A model generated the notes under the pieces. It made no database searches, was not told where the DNA came from, and was given only the letters and a program-made list of their open reading frames with translations. A stretch of 64,000 nt of DNA from Bradyrhizobium sp. sGM-13 (GTDB lineage Bacteria; Pseudomonadota; Alphaproteobacteria; Rhizobiales; Xanthobacteraceae): assembly GCF_018398875.1 (NCBI RefSeq), contig NZ_JAGWDK010000002.1:124001-188000 (forward strand), given 5' to 3'. The translations under genes were made by a program, and so were the position numbers. Numbering within the stretch: the first letter of the stretch is position 1; every line of letters begins with the position of its first letter. Positions 9,375 to 19,065 of the stretch are shown here, one piece after another.

Positions 9375-10265
9375 GTGATCGACAAGCTTGAACTTCTGCT
9401 GGCGCTGGCAAAGGAGCGGCATTTTGGGCGGGCGGCGGAAGCCTGCGGCGTCACCCAGCCGACCATGTCGACCAGCCTCAAGCAGCTCGAGGAAATCCTC
9501 GGCGTCATGCTGGTGCAGCGCGGCTCCCGCTTTCAGGGCTTTACGCCGGAGGGCGAGCGCACGCTCGACTGGGCGCGGCGCATCGTCGGCGACGCCCGCG
9601 CGATGCGGCAGGAGATCAACAGCCTCAAGGACAAGCTCTCCGGCGAAATCAGGATCGCCGCGATCCCGACTGTGCTCGGCATGGTGGCGCAGCTTACGAC
9701 CCCGTACCGCGCGCGATACCCGGACGTGCGCTTTCGCATCCAATCCTGCACGTCGGCCGACGTGCTGGGTCTTCTCGAAAATCTCGAGGTCGATGCCGGG
9801 CTGACCTATATCGAGAACGAGCCGATCGGCAAGGTTCGCACCATTCCGCTCTACAACGAAAGCTATCGCCTGCTGACGGCGCCCGACGCCATGTTCGGCG
9901 ATCGCAAGCAGGTCACCTGGAAGGAGGTCGGGCAGGTGCCGTTGTGTCTGTTGACGCCGGACATGCAGAACCGCCGCATCATCGATCGCGCGCTGGCGTC
10001 CGTCGGGGCCGAGGCCACGCCGACGCTGACCTCGAACTCGCTCTTGGTGCTCTACACCCATGTTAAGACTGGGCGCTGGGCGAGCGTCATGCCGGCCAAG
10101 CTTGCGGAGACGCTGGGGCTCGCCGACTCTGTCCGCAGCATTCCGATCGTCGATCCCGTCGTCGACTACAGCATCGGCATGGTGATCCCGCAGCGCGATC
10201 CGATGACGCCTTTGATCGCGGCGCTGGTGCAGGTCGCCCGCGAAGTGGCGCCGACGCTGGCGTAA
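9375..10265 (+). CDS. LysR-family regulator of the formate dehydrogenase (fds) type
   Basis: 296 residues from a GTG start. The N-terminal winged helix (VIDKLELLLALAKERHFGRAAEACGVTQPTMS) is classical LysR, and residues about 90-290 form the effector domain. I place the start at GTG 9375 because LysR proteins of this group begin MIDKLE; the ATG at 9261 would add 38 residues of unlikely sequence. In many alphaproteobacteria such a gene is divergent from fdsGBACD. Here only a broken fdsG remains, so the regulator has lost its neighbouring target and may control genes elsewhere. Confidence 0.85.
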   Translation: MIDKLELLLALAKERHFGRAAEACGVTQPTMSTSLKQLEEILGVMLVQRGSRFQGFTPEGERTLDWARRIVGDARAMRQEINSLKDKLSGEIRIAAIPTVLGMVAQLTTPYRARYPDVRFRIQSCTSADVLGLLENLEVDAGLTYIENEPIGKVRTIPLYNESYRLLTAPDAMFGDRKQVTWKEVGQVPLCLLTPDMQNRRIIDRALASVGAEATPTLTSNSLLVLYTHVKTGRWASVMPAKLAETLGLADSVRSIPIVDPVVDYSIGMVIPQRDPMTPLIAALVQVAREVAPTLA

Positions 10266-10267
10266 GA

Positions 10268-12577
10268 TCAGGCGGCCTCGGCATCAGTTCTTGCTATCGG
10301 CTTCGGTTGTTGCGGTTCGCGCGGCAGCACGATGCGGACGACGGTGCCGGTGCCGAGCTTGGAGCGCAGCCGCATCGTGCCGCCGTGCAGGCTGGTCAGC
10401 GACCGCGCGATGGCTAGTCCCAGGCCCGAGCCCTGGTACGTCTTGGTGAGCTGGCTCTCGACCTGCTCGAACGGCTTGCCCAATCGCTGCAGCGAAGCCG
10501 GCGCGATGCCGATACCGGTATCGGCGATCATCAGCACGATCGAGTTGGGCAGCACGTGGCTGCGCACGGTGACCTTGCCGTCGTCGGGGGTGAATTTTAC
10601 GGCATTGGACAGCAGGTTGACGAAGACCTGCTTGACTGCGCGGCGGTCGGCCACCACCGAGATGGTGCTTTCGATATCGGCGTCCAGCGTCAGGTTCTTG
10701 TCTTCGGCACGCCCGGAAACCACGCGCAGCGACTCCGCCAGGATCTTCGACAGGTCGAGCTGCTCCATGTCGAGCTTCATGCGGCCGGCCTCGATCTTTG
10801 ACATGTCGAGGATGTCGTTGATGACTTCGAGCAGGTATTTGCCGCTGGTCAGGATGTCGTGGCAGTACTCCTGATACTTGTCGGAGCCGAGCACGCCGAA
10901 CATGCCGCTGCCCATGATCTCGGAGAAGCCGATGATGGCGTTCAGCGGGGTGCGCAGCTCGTGGCTCATATTGGCGAGGAATTTCGACTTCGCCTGGTTG
11001 GCTTCCTCGGCGCGGTTCTTCTCCTGCGAATATTTTTCCGCCAGATCGGCCAGCTCGGCCTGCGAGCGCTTCAGGTCGAGCACGTTGGCGCGCAGGCGGG
11101 CGTCGTTCTCGATCAGCTTCTGCTCGTGCTCCTTGATGCGGGTGATGTCGGTGCCGACCGAGACATAGCCGCCGTCCTTGGTGCGGCGCTCGCTGATATG
11201 CAGCCAGCTTCCGTCGTCGAGCTGCGCCTCGAACGTTCGGGCTCCCGGCGCTTGCGCGCCGGTCTCCTGCAGTCTGGTGCGGACCTCCGGCATGCTGCCG
11301 ACCTCGATCACGGTCTCGTACGACGTGCCGGGGGTCACCGCCGTATCGGGCAATTTGTGCAGGCGCTGGAAATGCGAGTTGCAGAGCACGAGGCGGTCTT
11401 CCGCGTCCCACAGCACGAAGGCTTCCGGAATGGTTTCGATCGCGTCACGCAGCCTGAGGTCGGCTTCCACTGTCTTCTCGGCGAGGCTCTTCTGCTCGGT
11501 GATGTCGACCGCGATGCCGATCAAATGCAGCCCGCCATCGGCCGAGGTGTGGCTGAGCTCGCAGCGCACGCGCAGCCAGATCCAGTGGCCGCCGGTGTGC
11601 TGCATGCGGAAGCTCTGGTCGATGTGGGTGATCTTGCCGGCGATCATCTGGTCGGCGATCGCGAACAGATCGATGTCGTCGGATTTCACCAGCGCGTTGA
11701 CTTCGCCGAAGGTGAGGAGATCGTTGCGGGAGTCGAGGCCGAGCATCGTGAACATCGATGCCGACCAGAAGATGCGGCCGCGTGAGAGGTCCCAGTCCCA
11801 CAATCCGCAGCGGCCGCGGTTGAGCGCGGTATCGATCCGGCCGCGCACTGCGTCGTTGATGAGATCGCCCTCGCGGGCGCGGGTCGATTGCCAGTGGAAG
11901 GCGAAGCCGAGGATCAGCACGACGAAGCCGGTGGTGGCCGACAGCGTCACCGACAGAGCGGCGTCCGAACCCCACAGCGGCTCGTTTCGTTCCTGGATGA
12001 CGATGACCATGCCTGCCAGCGATTTGACCAACCGCGAGATCGCCATGGCGCCGTTGCCGTTCGGCAGCGTCATGTCGCTGACGACGCCCTGCTGGCCGGG
12101 CGTGGCGAGCAGTTGCGCCGTGCTGATGACGTCGAGGATGCGATCGCCGCCAAGGCTGCCTTCGACGGGAACGCGGGCCAGAATCCGGTGATCCGAGCCG
12201 GTGATGATGACGTGGCGGCCGCTCGCAGCGCCCCATGCCGGGATCAGGTCGGGCAGCAGGCCCTGCAGCCGTTCGATATTGGCGGCGCGATCCTGCCGGA
12301 CCGATGCGAAGCGGTCGAGCCGTTCGGCCAGGAGCTCGGTGAGCGCGGAGAGATCGCGCTTCATGGCGGCGCGCTTCTGCCGGCTCTGGTCGATCACCTG
12401 CACGAAGGCGCCGAGGCAGATCGTGATCAGGAAGGCGATGATGAGCGTGGGCACGGCACGGCGAAGCGCCGGCTCCGCGGTGAGCAGCCGGTGATAGGCA
12501 GGTTTTGCGATCGATTGCGCCAATCCTTTGATCGAATCGGATTGGACACATGCGTTCGCCGCATGCGCACGCGCCAT
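10268..12577 (-). CDS. PAS-domain sensor histidine kinase, PleC/DivJ-like
   Basis: 769 residues. Membrane segments lie at about 42-62 and 206-228, enclosing a periplasmic domain. Two PAS domains follow (about 255-362 and 375-485, both ending in the DIT motif). The HisKA domain carries phospho-acceptor H539 in NMSHELRTPLNAIIGF. The HATPase domain has an N box (FVNLLSNAVKFTP), G1 (DTGIGI) and G2 (GSGLGLAIARSL). The architecture and the FSEIM...ILDMSKIEAG sequence are those of PleC/DivJ-related kinases that control DivK-type regulators of the alphaproteobacterial cell cycle. No receiver domain or response-regulator gene is adjacent. Assignment to PleC rather than another paralogue is uncertain. 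Confidence 0.88.
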   Translation of the reverse strand: MARAHAANACVQSDSIKGLAQSIAKPAYHRLLTAEPALRRAVPTLIIAFLITICLGAFVQVIDQSRQKRAAMKRDLSALTELLAERLDRFASVRQDRAANIERLQGLLPDLIPAWGAASGRHVIITGSDHRILARVPVEGSLGGDRILDVISTAQLLATPGQQGVVSDMTLPNGNGAMAISRLVKSLAGMVIVIQERNEPLWGSDAALSVTLSATTGFVVLILGFAFHWQSTRAREGDLINDAVRGRIDTALNRGRCGLWDWDLSRGRIFWSASMFTMLGLDSRNDLLTFGEVNALVKSDDIDLFAIADQMIAGKITHIDQSFRMQHTGGHWIWLRVRCELSHTSADGGLHLIGIAVDITEQKSLAEKTVEADLRLRDAIETIPEAFVLWDAEDRLVLCNSHFQRLHKLPDTAVTPGTSYETVIEVGSMPEVRTRLQETGAQAPGARTFEAQLDDGSWLHISERRTKDGGYVSVGTDITRIKEHEQKLIENDARLRANVLDLKRSQAELADLAEKYSQEKNRAEEANQAKSKFLANMSHELRTPLNAIIGFSEIMGSGMFGVLGSDKYQEYCHDILTSGKYLLEVINDILDMSKIEAGRMKLDMEQLDLSKILAESLRVVSGRAEDKNLTLDADIESTISVVADRRAVKQVFVNLLSNAVKFTPDDGKVTVRSHVLPNSIVLMIADTGIGIAPASLQRLGKPFEQVESQLTKTYQGSGLGLAIARSLTSLHGGTMRLRSKLGTGTVVRIVLPREPQQPKPIARTDAEAA

Positions 12578-12770
12578 GCTTTAGACCCCCGCCGAAGGCT
12601 CTTTTGCACACTGTCCGAAAGCGCCCGACACAGCTTCCGAATCACAGCGATTTGAATCCACTTTTTTGGGGCTGTCGAGAGTCAACGATTCGTTAATTCG
12701 AAATAAATCTTGTCCAACGCGAATTAGGGCACGCTCGATGTGAGTCCGAAACGGGAACGGGCCCGCAAAC

Positions 12771-14150
12771 TTACGCGCGCGGCGGTTCGGCATGGCTGAT
12801 GACGCGCTTGATCGAAGGGAACGCGCGACGCAGCGCGCGCTCGATCTCGTCGACGTTCTCATGCACCTTGATGACGCTCATCGACGGTGCGGCGCGGCAA
12901 TGGAAGTTGACGATTTCGCCCGCATCGGTGTCGCGGACCCGCACATTGTGAATGTCATGGATCGCGCCGTTGCCGCCGGCAAAGCGCGACAGCGCGGCCT
13001 TGATGGTTTCGACGCGCTCGGGCGCAGCGTCGGTGCCGTGCGGCAGTTCCGGCTCGAGCGGCTCGATGTGGGTGTCAACCTCGACGTCCTCGCCAAATTC
13101 CTCGCGGATGCTGCGCTCCAGGTCGTGGGCGATGGCGTGCGCGGCGGTGAGTTCCATGTCGCCGTCGACTTCGAGGTCGATACCGACAATCAGCCGTGCG
13201 CCGAGATCGTGCACGGTGACATGGTGAACGGCGAGACCAGCATTGCGGGCGATCACCATGATGCGCTCGCGCACGCTCTCATTGTCGCGCGCCACCGGCA
13301 CCGCGGTGAAGGTGAGGTCGGCGTCGCCGAGCGCTTGCGTGACCGCGACTTGGGCGGTCTTCTTGATCGCCTCGACGCGGTCGATCGGGTAGGTGCGCGG
13401 CACTTTCGCAATGGCGTCGATGAAATGCGTCGGCCCGACCAAGCGCACGCGCACGCGTTCGACGCCGACGACGCCGGGCACCGCGCGGATCGCCGCAGTC
13501 GCTTTTTCCGACGCGCCCGCCGGCGCGCGGTCGAGCAGGGTTTCGACGGTGGAGCGCCCGAGCCGCAGGCCGAGGATCGATATCATGACGGCAACGGCGA
13601 TGGCGGCGACCGAGTCGCCCCAGGCATAGCCGAGCCCGGTCAGCACGAGGCCGGCGATGACGGCGAGGGAGCCGAGCACGTCGGAAGCGAAATGCAGTGC
13701 ATCCGCCGCCAGCGCCTGGCTCCGCGTCTGCCGCGCCGTGCGATGCAGCGCCCGCGCGCGCCAGAAATTGACCGCGATATCGATCACCAGCACCACGAAG
13801 GGGACAGCCGATACCGTCGGCGGCGGCGCACCTTCGCGCAGCCGGCTCCAGGATTCGACCAGGATGCCGCCGGCGAGCACGTAGAGCAGCGCGATGACGA
13901 ACAGCGCCGACAGGCTTTCGAATTTGCCGTGGCCGTAATGATGTTCCTCGTCGGCGGGCTGGTCGGATACCCGCACCACGAGCCAGGTGATCACGGTCGC
14001 GATCACGTCGACGGAGGAATGCAACGCCTCCGAGATCAGCGCGAGCGAGCCGATCGCGATACCGACCGCGAACTTCGCCGCAGCCATGCCGGCGCTGGCG
14101 AAGATCGAGATCGCCGCGACGCTGGTTTTTATGGTGGGGATAGTGGTCAT
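12771..14150 (-). CDS. cation diffusion facilitator (zinc-type) with long C-terminal region
   Basis: 459 residues, against about 300 for most CDF proteins. Six membrane segments occupy about 1-210. The metal site residues are HxxxD in TM2 (SEALHSSVD) and HxxxD in TM5 (DALHFASD), the pair seen in zinc transporters, with a His loop HHYGHGKFESL. After the usual cytoplasmic dimerisation domain (to about 290) the protein continues with further segments resembling repeats of that domain (HDLGARLIVGIDLEVDGDMEL; AGEIVNFHCRAAPSM). The start is set at the ATG at 14150 (MTTIPTIKTSVAAISIFAS); the frame extends 21 codons further. It would export Zn2+ or a related divalent ion in exchange for protons. Confidence 0.9.
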   Translation of the reverse strand: MTTIPTIKTSVAAISIFASAGMAAAKFAVGIAIGSLALISEALHSSVDVIATVITWLVVRVSDQPADEEHHYGHGKFESLSALFVIALLYVLAGGILVESWSRLREGAPPPTVSAVPFVVLVIDIAVNFWRARALHRTARQTRSQALAADALHFASDVLGSLAVIAGLVLTGLGYAWGDSVAAIAVAVMISILGLRLGRSTVETLLDRAPAGASEKATAAIRAVPGVVGVERVRVRLVGPTHFIDAIAKVPRTYPIDRVEAIKKTAQVAVTQALGDADLTFTAVPVARDNESVRERIMVIARNAGLAVHHVTVHDLGARLIVGIDLEVDGDMELTAAHAIAHDLERSIREEFGEDVEVDTHIEPLEPELPHGTDAAPERVETIKAALSRFAGGNGAIHDIHNVRVRDTDAGEIVNFHCRAAPSMSVIKVHENVDEIERALRRAFPSIKRVISHAEPPRA

Positions 14151-14253
14151 GGCCGGCGGTTTAGCAGGGCGCTGTCTGGGATTAAAGCTGACAGTTGAAT
14201 GCGCAATCGCCACTCATTTGCAGGAGCGATTTGTTGCGAATTGTTCTGAGTTT

Positions 14254-14336
14254 GTAGGAGGGGTGGAGCGAAGCGATACCCATCAATGTCTCCGTTCGCG
14301 CCGGTGATGGGTTTCGCTTCGCTCTACCCATCCTAC
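14254..14336. repeat. imperfect palindromic repeat
   Basis: Inverted repeat with arms GTAGGAGGGGTGGAGCGAAG and the complement ending GGATGGGTAGAG..., spaced by TCAATGTCTCCGTTCGCGCCGG. The AGCGAAGCGAAACCCAT-type core is a motif I recall as widely dispersed between Bradyrhizobium genes. Confidence 0.7.
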
Positions 14337-14880
14337 GAAAGACACGCCTCCGCGTTCTCGCGGCGCGCTGCCCGAGCTTTGCAAATTCATTCGCCCTACA
14401 GAAAGAGGGCGCAGGGAATGCCGGGTGCTTGCTGCACCCGCGGTCTCGTGTGCAATAAGCGCTAAGAGATGCGCACACGAGCATACAGGTACAGCCGAGG
14501 CACTCCGGCATTCCCTGCGCAGTGGCTTTACGGCTTATACCGTGCTCTCCCTGGAGACGAATTCCTCTTGCCTCCATCGCTGCCGGATTAAAGGCTTGGC
14601 GAAACCCGGTTGGGCTCGACGCACCTCCGTCAGCTTGACACCAGCCACGGGTGCCAGGACCACACGGCTTTGCCGTACGCTTCAGCGCCGTACGTCCTGC
14701 GCGCCGTGTCCGCTCACGGAAGACCGCCCTGCGAACAACCTCTCGCGCCGACGCTGCCGCGTCCACCGCATCCCGCCCCACGTTCGTGACGATGGCCAAC
14801 GCCCCTCTTGCCGGGACGGGACGGCGGGATTTGTAAGCGTGATTTGGGTCTGCGGCGAAGCGGAGTATTTTTGATGCGAC
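14337..14880. repeat. long dispersed intergenic repeat (Bradyrhizobium type)
   Basis: The stretch contains landmark pieces GCAGGGAATGCCGG, TTGACACCAGCCACGGGTGC, ACACGGCTTTGCCGTACG, CGTGACGATGGCCAACGCCC and TTGGGTCTGCGGCGAAGCGG. I recognise these from memory as a recurrent noncoding repeat in Bradyrhizobium and relatives. Borders are approximate; a comparison with other genomes would fix them. Confidence 0.6.
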
Positions 14881-15138
14881 GACTGGACGGGGCAAATCAC
14901 GTTGAAGTTGTTAGGGAAAATAGATTATTCAGAAAAAATCGATTTTTGGGCGCGCTGCCATTTTGAGAGTCTTAGATCGCGTCAATAGCTGTTTGTAAGT
15001 TCTGGCTTACATTGGCGGTCACGCCGGGGCGCGGGTCCCACGTAAGTGCTGATGGCACAGAGGGGGCAGGCTGCTCCCGGCAGATCGGGTCCGTGCAGCC
15101 AATCTACATCAATGACTGGTGCCGAACGAAGGGTAAAA

Positions 15139-15187
15139 GGATGGGTGTAGCGACAGCGATACCCATCAATGCCTCCGTTCACACCTG
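15139..15187. repeat. degenerate second copy of the palindromic repeat
   Basis: GGATGGGTGTAGCGACAGCG followed by ATACCCATCAATGCCTCCGTT matches the left half of the repeat at 14254-14336 with a few substitutions. The right arm is lost. Confidence 0.6.
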
Positions 15188-15355
15188 CGCTAATCCGCCC
15201 TTGTAACGCGCGGTCGATCTGACATGGTCGACTCCAAATGTTGGTTTCTGCTTTAGAATCTATAGAGATGGAACATCTGGAGTTGTGACCGAGATCATAC
15301 TGTTTCCTCGACTTCCGGAGCATTGTGCCGCCGCTACTGATCCGTTGAGGTCCGG

Positions 15356-18300
15356 ATGCAATGCACGAATTGCGCGGCCGAAGTCTCGGAGCAAAGCAAA
15401 TTTTGTGGGCAATGTGGAGCGGCGGTCGTGCGGCGCTGTCTGGCCTGCGGTGCGGCAAACCCAGCGCTGAACAAGTTCTGCCGCGATTGCGGGACCAGAT
15501 TGCGCGCGGATTCTCCTGCGGTGGTGCCATTGGCGCGGGACTCGCGCCCGATCGAGCGCCGGCAGCTTACCGTACTCTTTTGTGACCTGGTCGGATCGAC
15601 CGCGCTGTCCGCAAGGCTCGATCCCGAAGACTTCAGCGCAATCATCGCCGACTACCGGCGCTGCATTACTGGAACCGTTACCCGCTTCGACGGCTTTGTC
15701 GCGCGACATCATGGGGACGGCGCAATTGTATGCTTTGGCTATCCTCAGGCGCACGAAGACGACGCAGAGCGTGCTGTTCAAGCCAGCCTTGCACTGGTGC
15801 AGGCGATCGCCGCCTTGCCCGCGAAAGAGAAGTTGAGCGCGCGGGTCGGTATTGCAACGGGCGTGGCGATCGTCGGCGATATGTCCGATAGCGCGATTTC
15901 CGAGGAGCATGGTATCCTCGGCGACACCCCGAATCTTGCCGCCCGACTGCAATCGCTCGCACCGCCCGGTGGCGTTGTTATCTCGGGTCGCACAAAGACG
16001 ATCGCGGGACCGCAATTCGAGTATCTCGATCTCGGTAAAGTCGAGATCAAGGGATTCGCAAAACCGGTCGCTGCCTGGCAAGTCGCCGGCAAGACAACAG
16101 TGACCAGCCGATCGCACGCTCTCCAAAGCTGTGATGTACTGCCTCTGATCGGCCGTGATGAAGAAATGGAACTAATTCTGAGCCGATGGAAGCGGGCCAA
16201 GGGTGGCGAAGGTCAGGTGGTGCTGCTCTCCGGTGAAGCGGGGATAGGCAAATCACGGCTCGCCGTCGCGCTGTTGGAACAGCTTGCTCGCGAACCGCAC
16301 ATTCGGCTGCAGTACTTCTGCTCGCCGCAGCATACCGACAGCACGCTCTATCCGGTGATCGGCGAGATGTCGCGCGCCGCCGGCTTTGCTCACGATGACA
16401 GCCAGCAAACGAAAACGGACAAGCTTGACGCGCTGCTGGCGCAAAGCTCGACGCCTTCAGAGCATGCAGCGCTGTTTGCCGAAATGCTGTCGCTACCCAG
16501 CGATGGACGCTACCCTCCGGTTGAAGTTGAGCCGCAGCTCCGCCGAGAGAAAACGCTGAAGGCTCTTGGTTCGCACATCGAGGCGCTGGCGCGGATCCAT
16601 CCTGTGCTGATGATCTTCGAAGACGCGCATTGGACCGATCCAACCAGCCTCGAATTTTTCGCGAGGGCGGTGGACCTGGCCGTGAATCACCGGCTGTTGA
16701 TACTCGTTACTTTCAGGCCGGAATTCATGCCGTCCTGGATCGGACGGCCGCACGTGGGCGAGCTGACCCTCCATCGGCTGACGCCGTGCGACATCCATTC
16801 CATCATCGAGGGCGTTGTCGGCAACCGATCGTTGCCGGCGGACATCCGCCAGGACATCATCGAGCGCACCGACGGCATTCCACTGTTCGCCGAGGAGATG
16901 ACCAAGGCGGTGCTGGACGCAGAGGGTGAGAGTGATGTGCAGCGGGTTTGCGCAGGAGCACCAACACCTGTCGTGGCGGTTCCGGCGAGCCTGCAGGCTT
17001 CGCTGATGTCGCGGCTCGACCGGCTCGGCCCAGCGAAAGACGTCGCGCAGGTCGGCGCGGCGATCGGCCGGGAATTTACTCACATGTTGCTGGCGGCGGT
17101 CGCGCGAAAGCCGGAAGCAGAATTGGATGCCGACCTTCACCGGCTTATTGCAGCGGGCCTGTTATTTCGACAGGGCATCCCGCCGCATGCGAGCTACCGG
17201 TTCAAGCATGCGCTGGTGCAGGACGCAGCCTACAGCACGCTGCTGCGAGAGCCGCGGCGCGCGCTGCATGCGCGCATCGCCGAAATCCTTGAAAGCCAGT
17301 TCCCGGAAATAGCCGAGAGCCAACCCGAACTGCTCGCGCGTCACTACACAAAGGCCGACCTGATCGAGAAGTCAGCGCGCCTGTGGGGCAAGGCGGGACT
17401 GCGGTCACAGGAGCGCTCGGCGCTGGTCGAAGCGGCAGAACAGCTTGGCCAGGCTCTGGCGCAGATCGCGACCTTGCCCAGCGCGCCCGACCTGCGGCGC
17501 GAGCAGATCATCCTGCAAGTCGCGCTCATGAACACGCTGATGCATGTCAAAGGATATGGCGCTCCCGAAACCAAGACTGCCGTGGCGCAGGCGAGGGCGT
17601 TTATCGAACAAGCGGAACAGCTTGTAGAGTCTCCCAATGACCCTTCGCTGCTCCTCTCGGCCCTCTTTGGCCAGTGGATCGTCAATTTCATAAACTTCGA
17701 TGGTGACGCGGCGCGCGAGCTCGCAAGCCGGTTTCTGGAGCTTGGCGAGAAGGAGGGAGCAGCGGTCCCGCTCTTGATCGGGCACCGTACCATGGCCAGT
17801 ACGCTGGCGTTGAGGGGGGATCTCGTTGAAGCCAAGACGCACTACAATGAAGCCCTCGCCCTTTATCGTCCCGCCGAGCACCGGCGATTGATGACGCGAT
17901 TTGGCCAGGACCTCCGGGTAACGTGCTTGGCCTTTCGTTCAATGGCCTCGTGGCTGCTCGGTTATCCCGAAGCTGCGATGAACGATGCAGACTGCGCGCT
18001 AATGGAAGCGCGCCAGATTGATCATGCTGCCACTTTGATGTTCACGCTGAATTTTCCGATTCTTGTTAATACCTACTGCGGGAATTATCACGCGGCAAAC
18101 GAGCATCTCAAAGAGCTTGTCGCGTTAGCGGAGGAAAAAGGCGCCCCGTTCCGGAAAGCGGAAGGCGTGTTACGGCGGGGCTACATCCTAACCCTCACGC
18201 GAGCCGCGAAAGCCGTCGAGATGGTCACGGCGGGTATTGATTTATGGCGGTCGGCCGGATCGACGATATTTACACCGGAGCAGGAGTTCATGTTGGCGAT

Positions 18301-18676
18301 CGCCCATGCGGACTCGGGCCAGTTCGATGACGCCTGGCGCTGCATCGGCAACGCAATGACAGCGATGCAAGCAACCAAGGAAAGATGGTGCGAGGCTGAG
18401 ACTCATCGCGTTGCCGGTGAAATCGCGCTCAAGTCGCCGCAGCGGGACGAGGCGAAGGCGCAAGCGTATTTCGAGCATTCTCTGGCCATTGCGCGAGCGC
18501 AGCATGCAAAGTCGTGGGAATTGCGCGCGGCAACCAGCTCGGCATGGCTCTTGAGCCGTCAGGGCAAACGGAAAATGGCGCGTGACCTTCTCGCGCCCAT
18601 CTACGATTGGTTCACCGAAGGATTTGACACAAGCGATCTGCGAAAGGCCAAGGCCTTGCTCGGTGAGCTTCGTTGA
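15356..18676 (+). CDS. zinc-ribbon / class III adenylate cyclase / STAND ATPase / TPR protein
   Basis: 1106 residues. Two zinc ribbons sit at the N-terminus (C3, C6, C17, C20 and C28, C31, C42, C45). The class III cyclase domain (about 68-240) has metal aspartates D77 (LFCDLVGS) and D121 (GDG), and the transition-state pair N193/R197 (NLAAR), so it looks active. The adenine-contacting lysine usual just before the GDG motif is R117 here. An AAA/STAND ATPase follows, with Walker A at 293-300 (GEAGIGKS) and Walker B near LMIFEDAHW; the C-terminal ~450 residues are TPR-like helical repeats. Likely a large cytoplasmic cAMP-producing signal protein. It stands alone downstream of the repeat region. 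Confidence 0.9.
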   Translation: MQCTNCAAEVSEQSKFCGQCGAAVVRRCLACGAANPALNKFCRDCGTRLRADSPAVVPLARDSRPIERRQLTVLFCDLVGSTALSARLDPEDFSAIIADYRRCITGTVTRFDGFVARHHGDGAIVCFGYPQAHEDDAERAVQASLALVQAIAALPAKEKLSARVGIATGVAIVGDMSDSAISEEHGILGDTPNLAARLQSLAPPGGVVISGRTKTIAGPQFEYLDLGKVEIKGFAKPVAAWQVAGKTTVTSRSHALQSCDVLPLIGRDEEMELILSRWKRAKGGEGQVVLLSGEAGIGKSRLAVALLEQLAREPHIRLQYFCSPQHTDSTLYPVIGEMSRAAGFAHDDSQQTKTDKLDALLAQSSTPSEHAALFAEMLSLPSDGRYPPVEVEPQLRREKTLKALGSHIEALARIHPVLMIFEDAHWTDPTSLEFFARAVDLAVNHRLLILVTFRPEFMPSWIGRPHVGELTLHRLTPCDIHSIIEGVVGNRSLPADIRQDIIERTDGIPLFAEEMTKAVLDAEGESDVQRVCAGAPTPVVAVPASLQASLMSRLDRLGPAKDVAQVGAAIGREFTHMLLAAVARKPEAELDADLHRLIAAGLLFRQGIPPHASYRFKHALVQDAAYSTLLREPRRALHARIAEILESQFPEIAESQPELLARHYTKADLIEKSARLWGKAGLRSQERSALVEAAEQLGQALAQIATLPSAPDLRREQIILQVALMNTLMHVKGYGAPETKTAVAQARAFIEQAEQLVESPNDPSLLLSALFGQWIVNFINFDGDAARELASRFLELGEKEGAAVPLLIGHRTMASTLALRGDLVEAKTHYNEALALYRPAEHRRLMTRFGQDLRVTCLAFRSMASWLLGYPEAAMNDADCALMEARQIDHAATLMFTLNFPILVNTYCGNYHAANEHLKELVALAEEKGAPFRKAEGVLRRGYILTLTRAAKAVEMVTAGIDLWRSAGSTIFTPEQEFMLAIAHADSGQFDDAWRCIGNAMTAMQATKERWCEAETHRVAGEIALKSPQRDEAKAQAYFEHSLAIARAQHAKSWELRAATSSAWLLSRQGKRKMARDLLAPIYDWFTEGFDTSDLRKAKALLGELR

Positions 18677-19065
18677 TAGCGCCTTCCGTCGTCGCCCGCC
18701 TAAGATGCGGCGGATGAGGCGCTGATCCAGCCCGCTGCCAGACGCATTGCAGCGCCGCATCCTTGGGATCTGGACACGAGCCGGCCGCATGTCCAAAATG
18801 GCGCGCAACGAAGCGGAGGCGCGGTGGTGATTGTCGATTCCCAGGTCCACGCCCACGAGGCGAACCGTCCGAAGCGGCCTTGGCACAGTGTGCCGAGCCA
18901 GTGTTCTTTACATCGTGCCATCACCAGCGTTGCTCTGCGGAGTCCCGTACCGCAATTGAAGAAATCTCCGTCATAGGCGAGTTGAAGCTCGGTGTTTCGG
19001 AACTGCACCGTCTCGATGGTGGGAACGCCGCAAATTCAGCACCGCACGGGCATCGTTGAGAGCTG
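18677..19065. other. intergenic region, nothing assigned
   Basis: About 390 bases between the cyclase gene and a convergent gene. Open frames on both strands exist, but none has a good ribosome site or plausible protein composition. I see no RNA gene, repeat or terminator I could support. Confidence 0.4.

Larger units (their letters stand above)
14151..15355. other. gene-free region rich in dispersed repeats
   Basis: About 1.2 kb with no convincing coding sequence. It holds an imperfect palindrome (14254-14336), a long dispersed repeat (about 14337-14880), an AT-richer stretch (14900-14990), and a second degenerate copy of the palindrome (15139-15187). Open frames here, including one of 237 codons on the minus strand, have the skewed composition expected of repeat DNA. 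Confidence 0.6.

Noticed and set aside
12792..14198. 468-codon open frame on the + strand
   Set aside because: Antisense to the CDF transporter gene; no membrane segment, motif or plausible composition.
14182..14895. 237-codon open frame on the minus strand in the repeat region
   Set aside because: It lies across the dispersed repeats and has no ribosome site; frames of this kind recur with the repeat.
18700..19008. 102-codon frame in the gap after the cyclase gene
   Set aside because: Cys/Trp-rich composition, no ribosome site and no recognisable motif.
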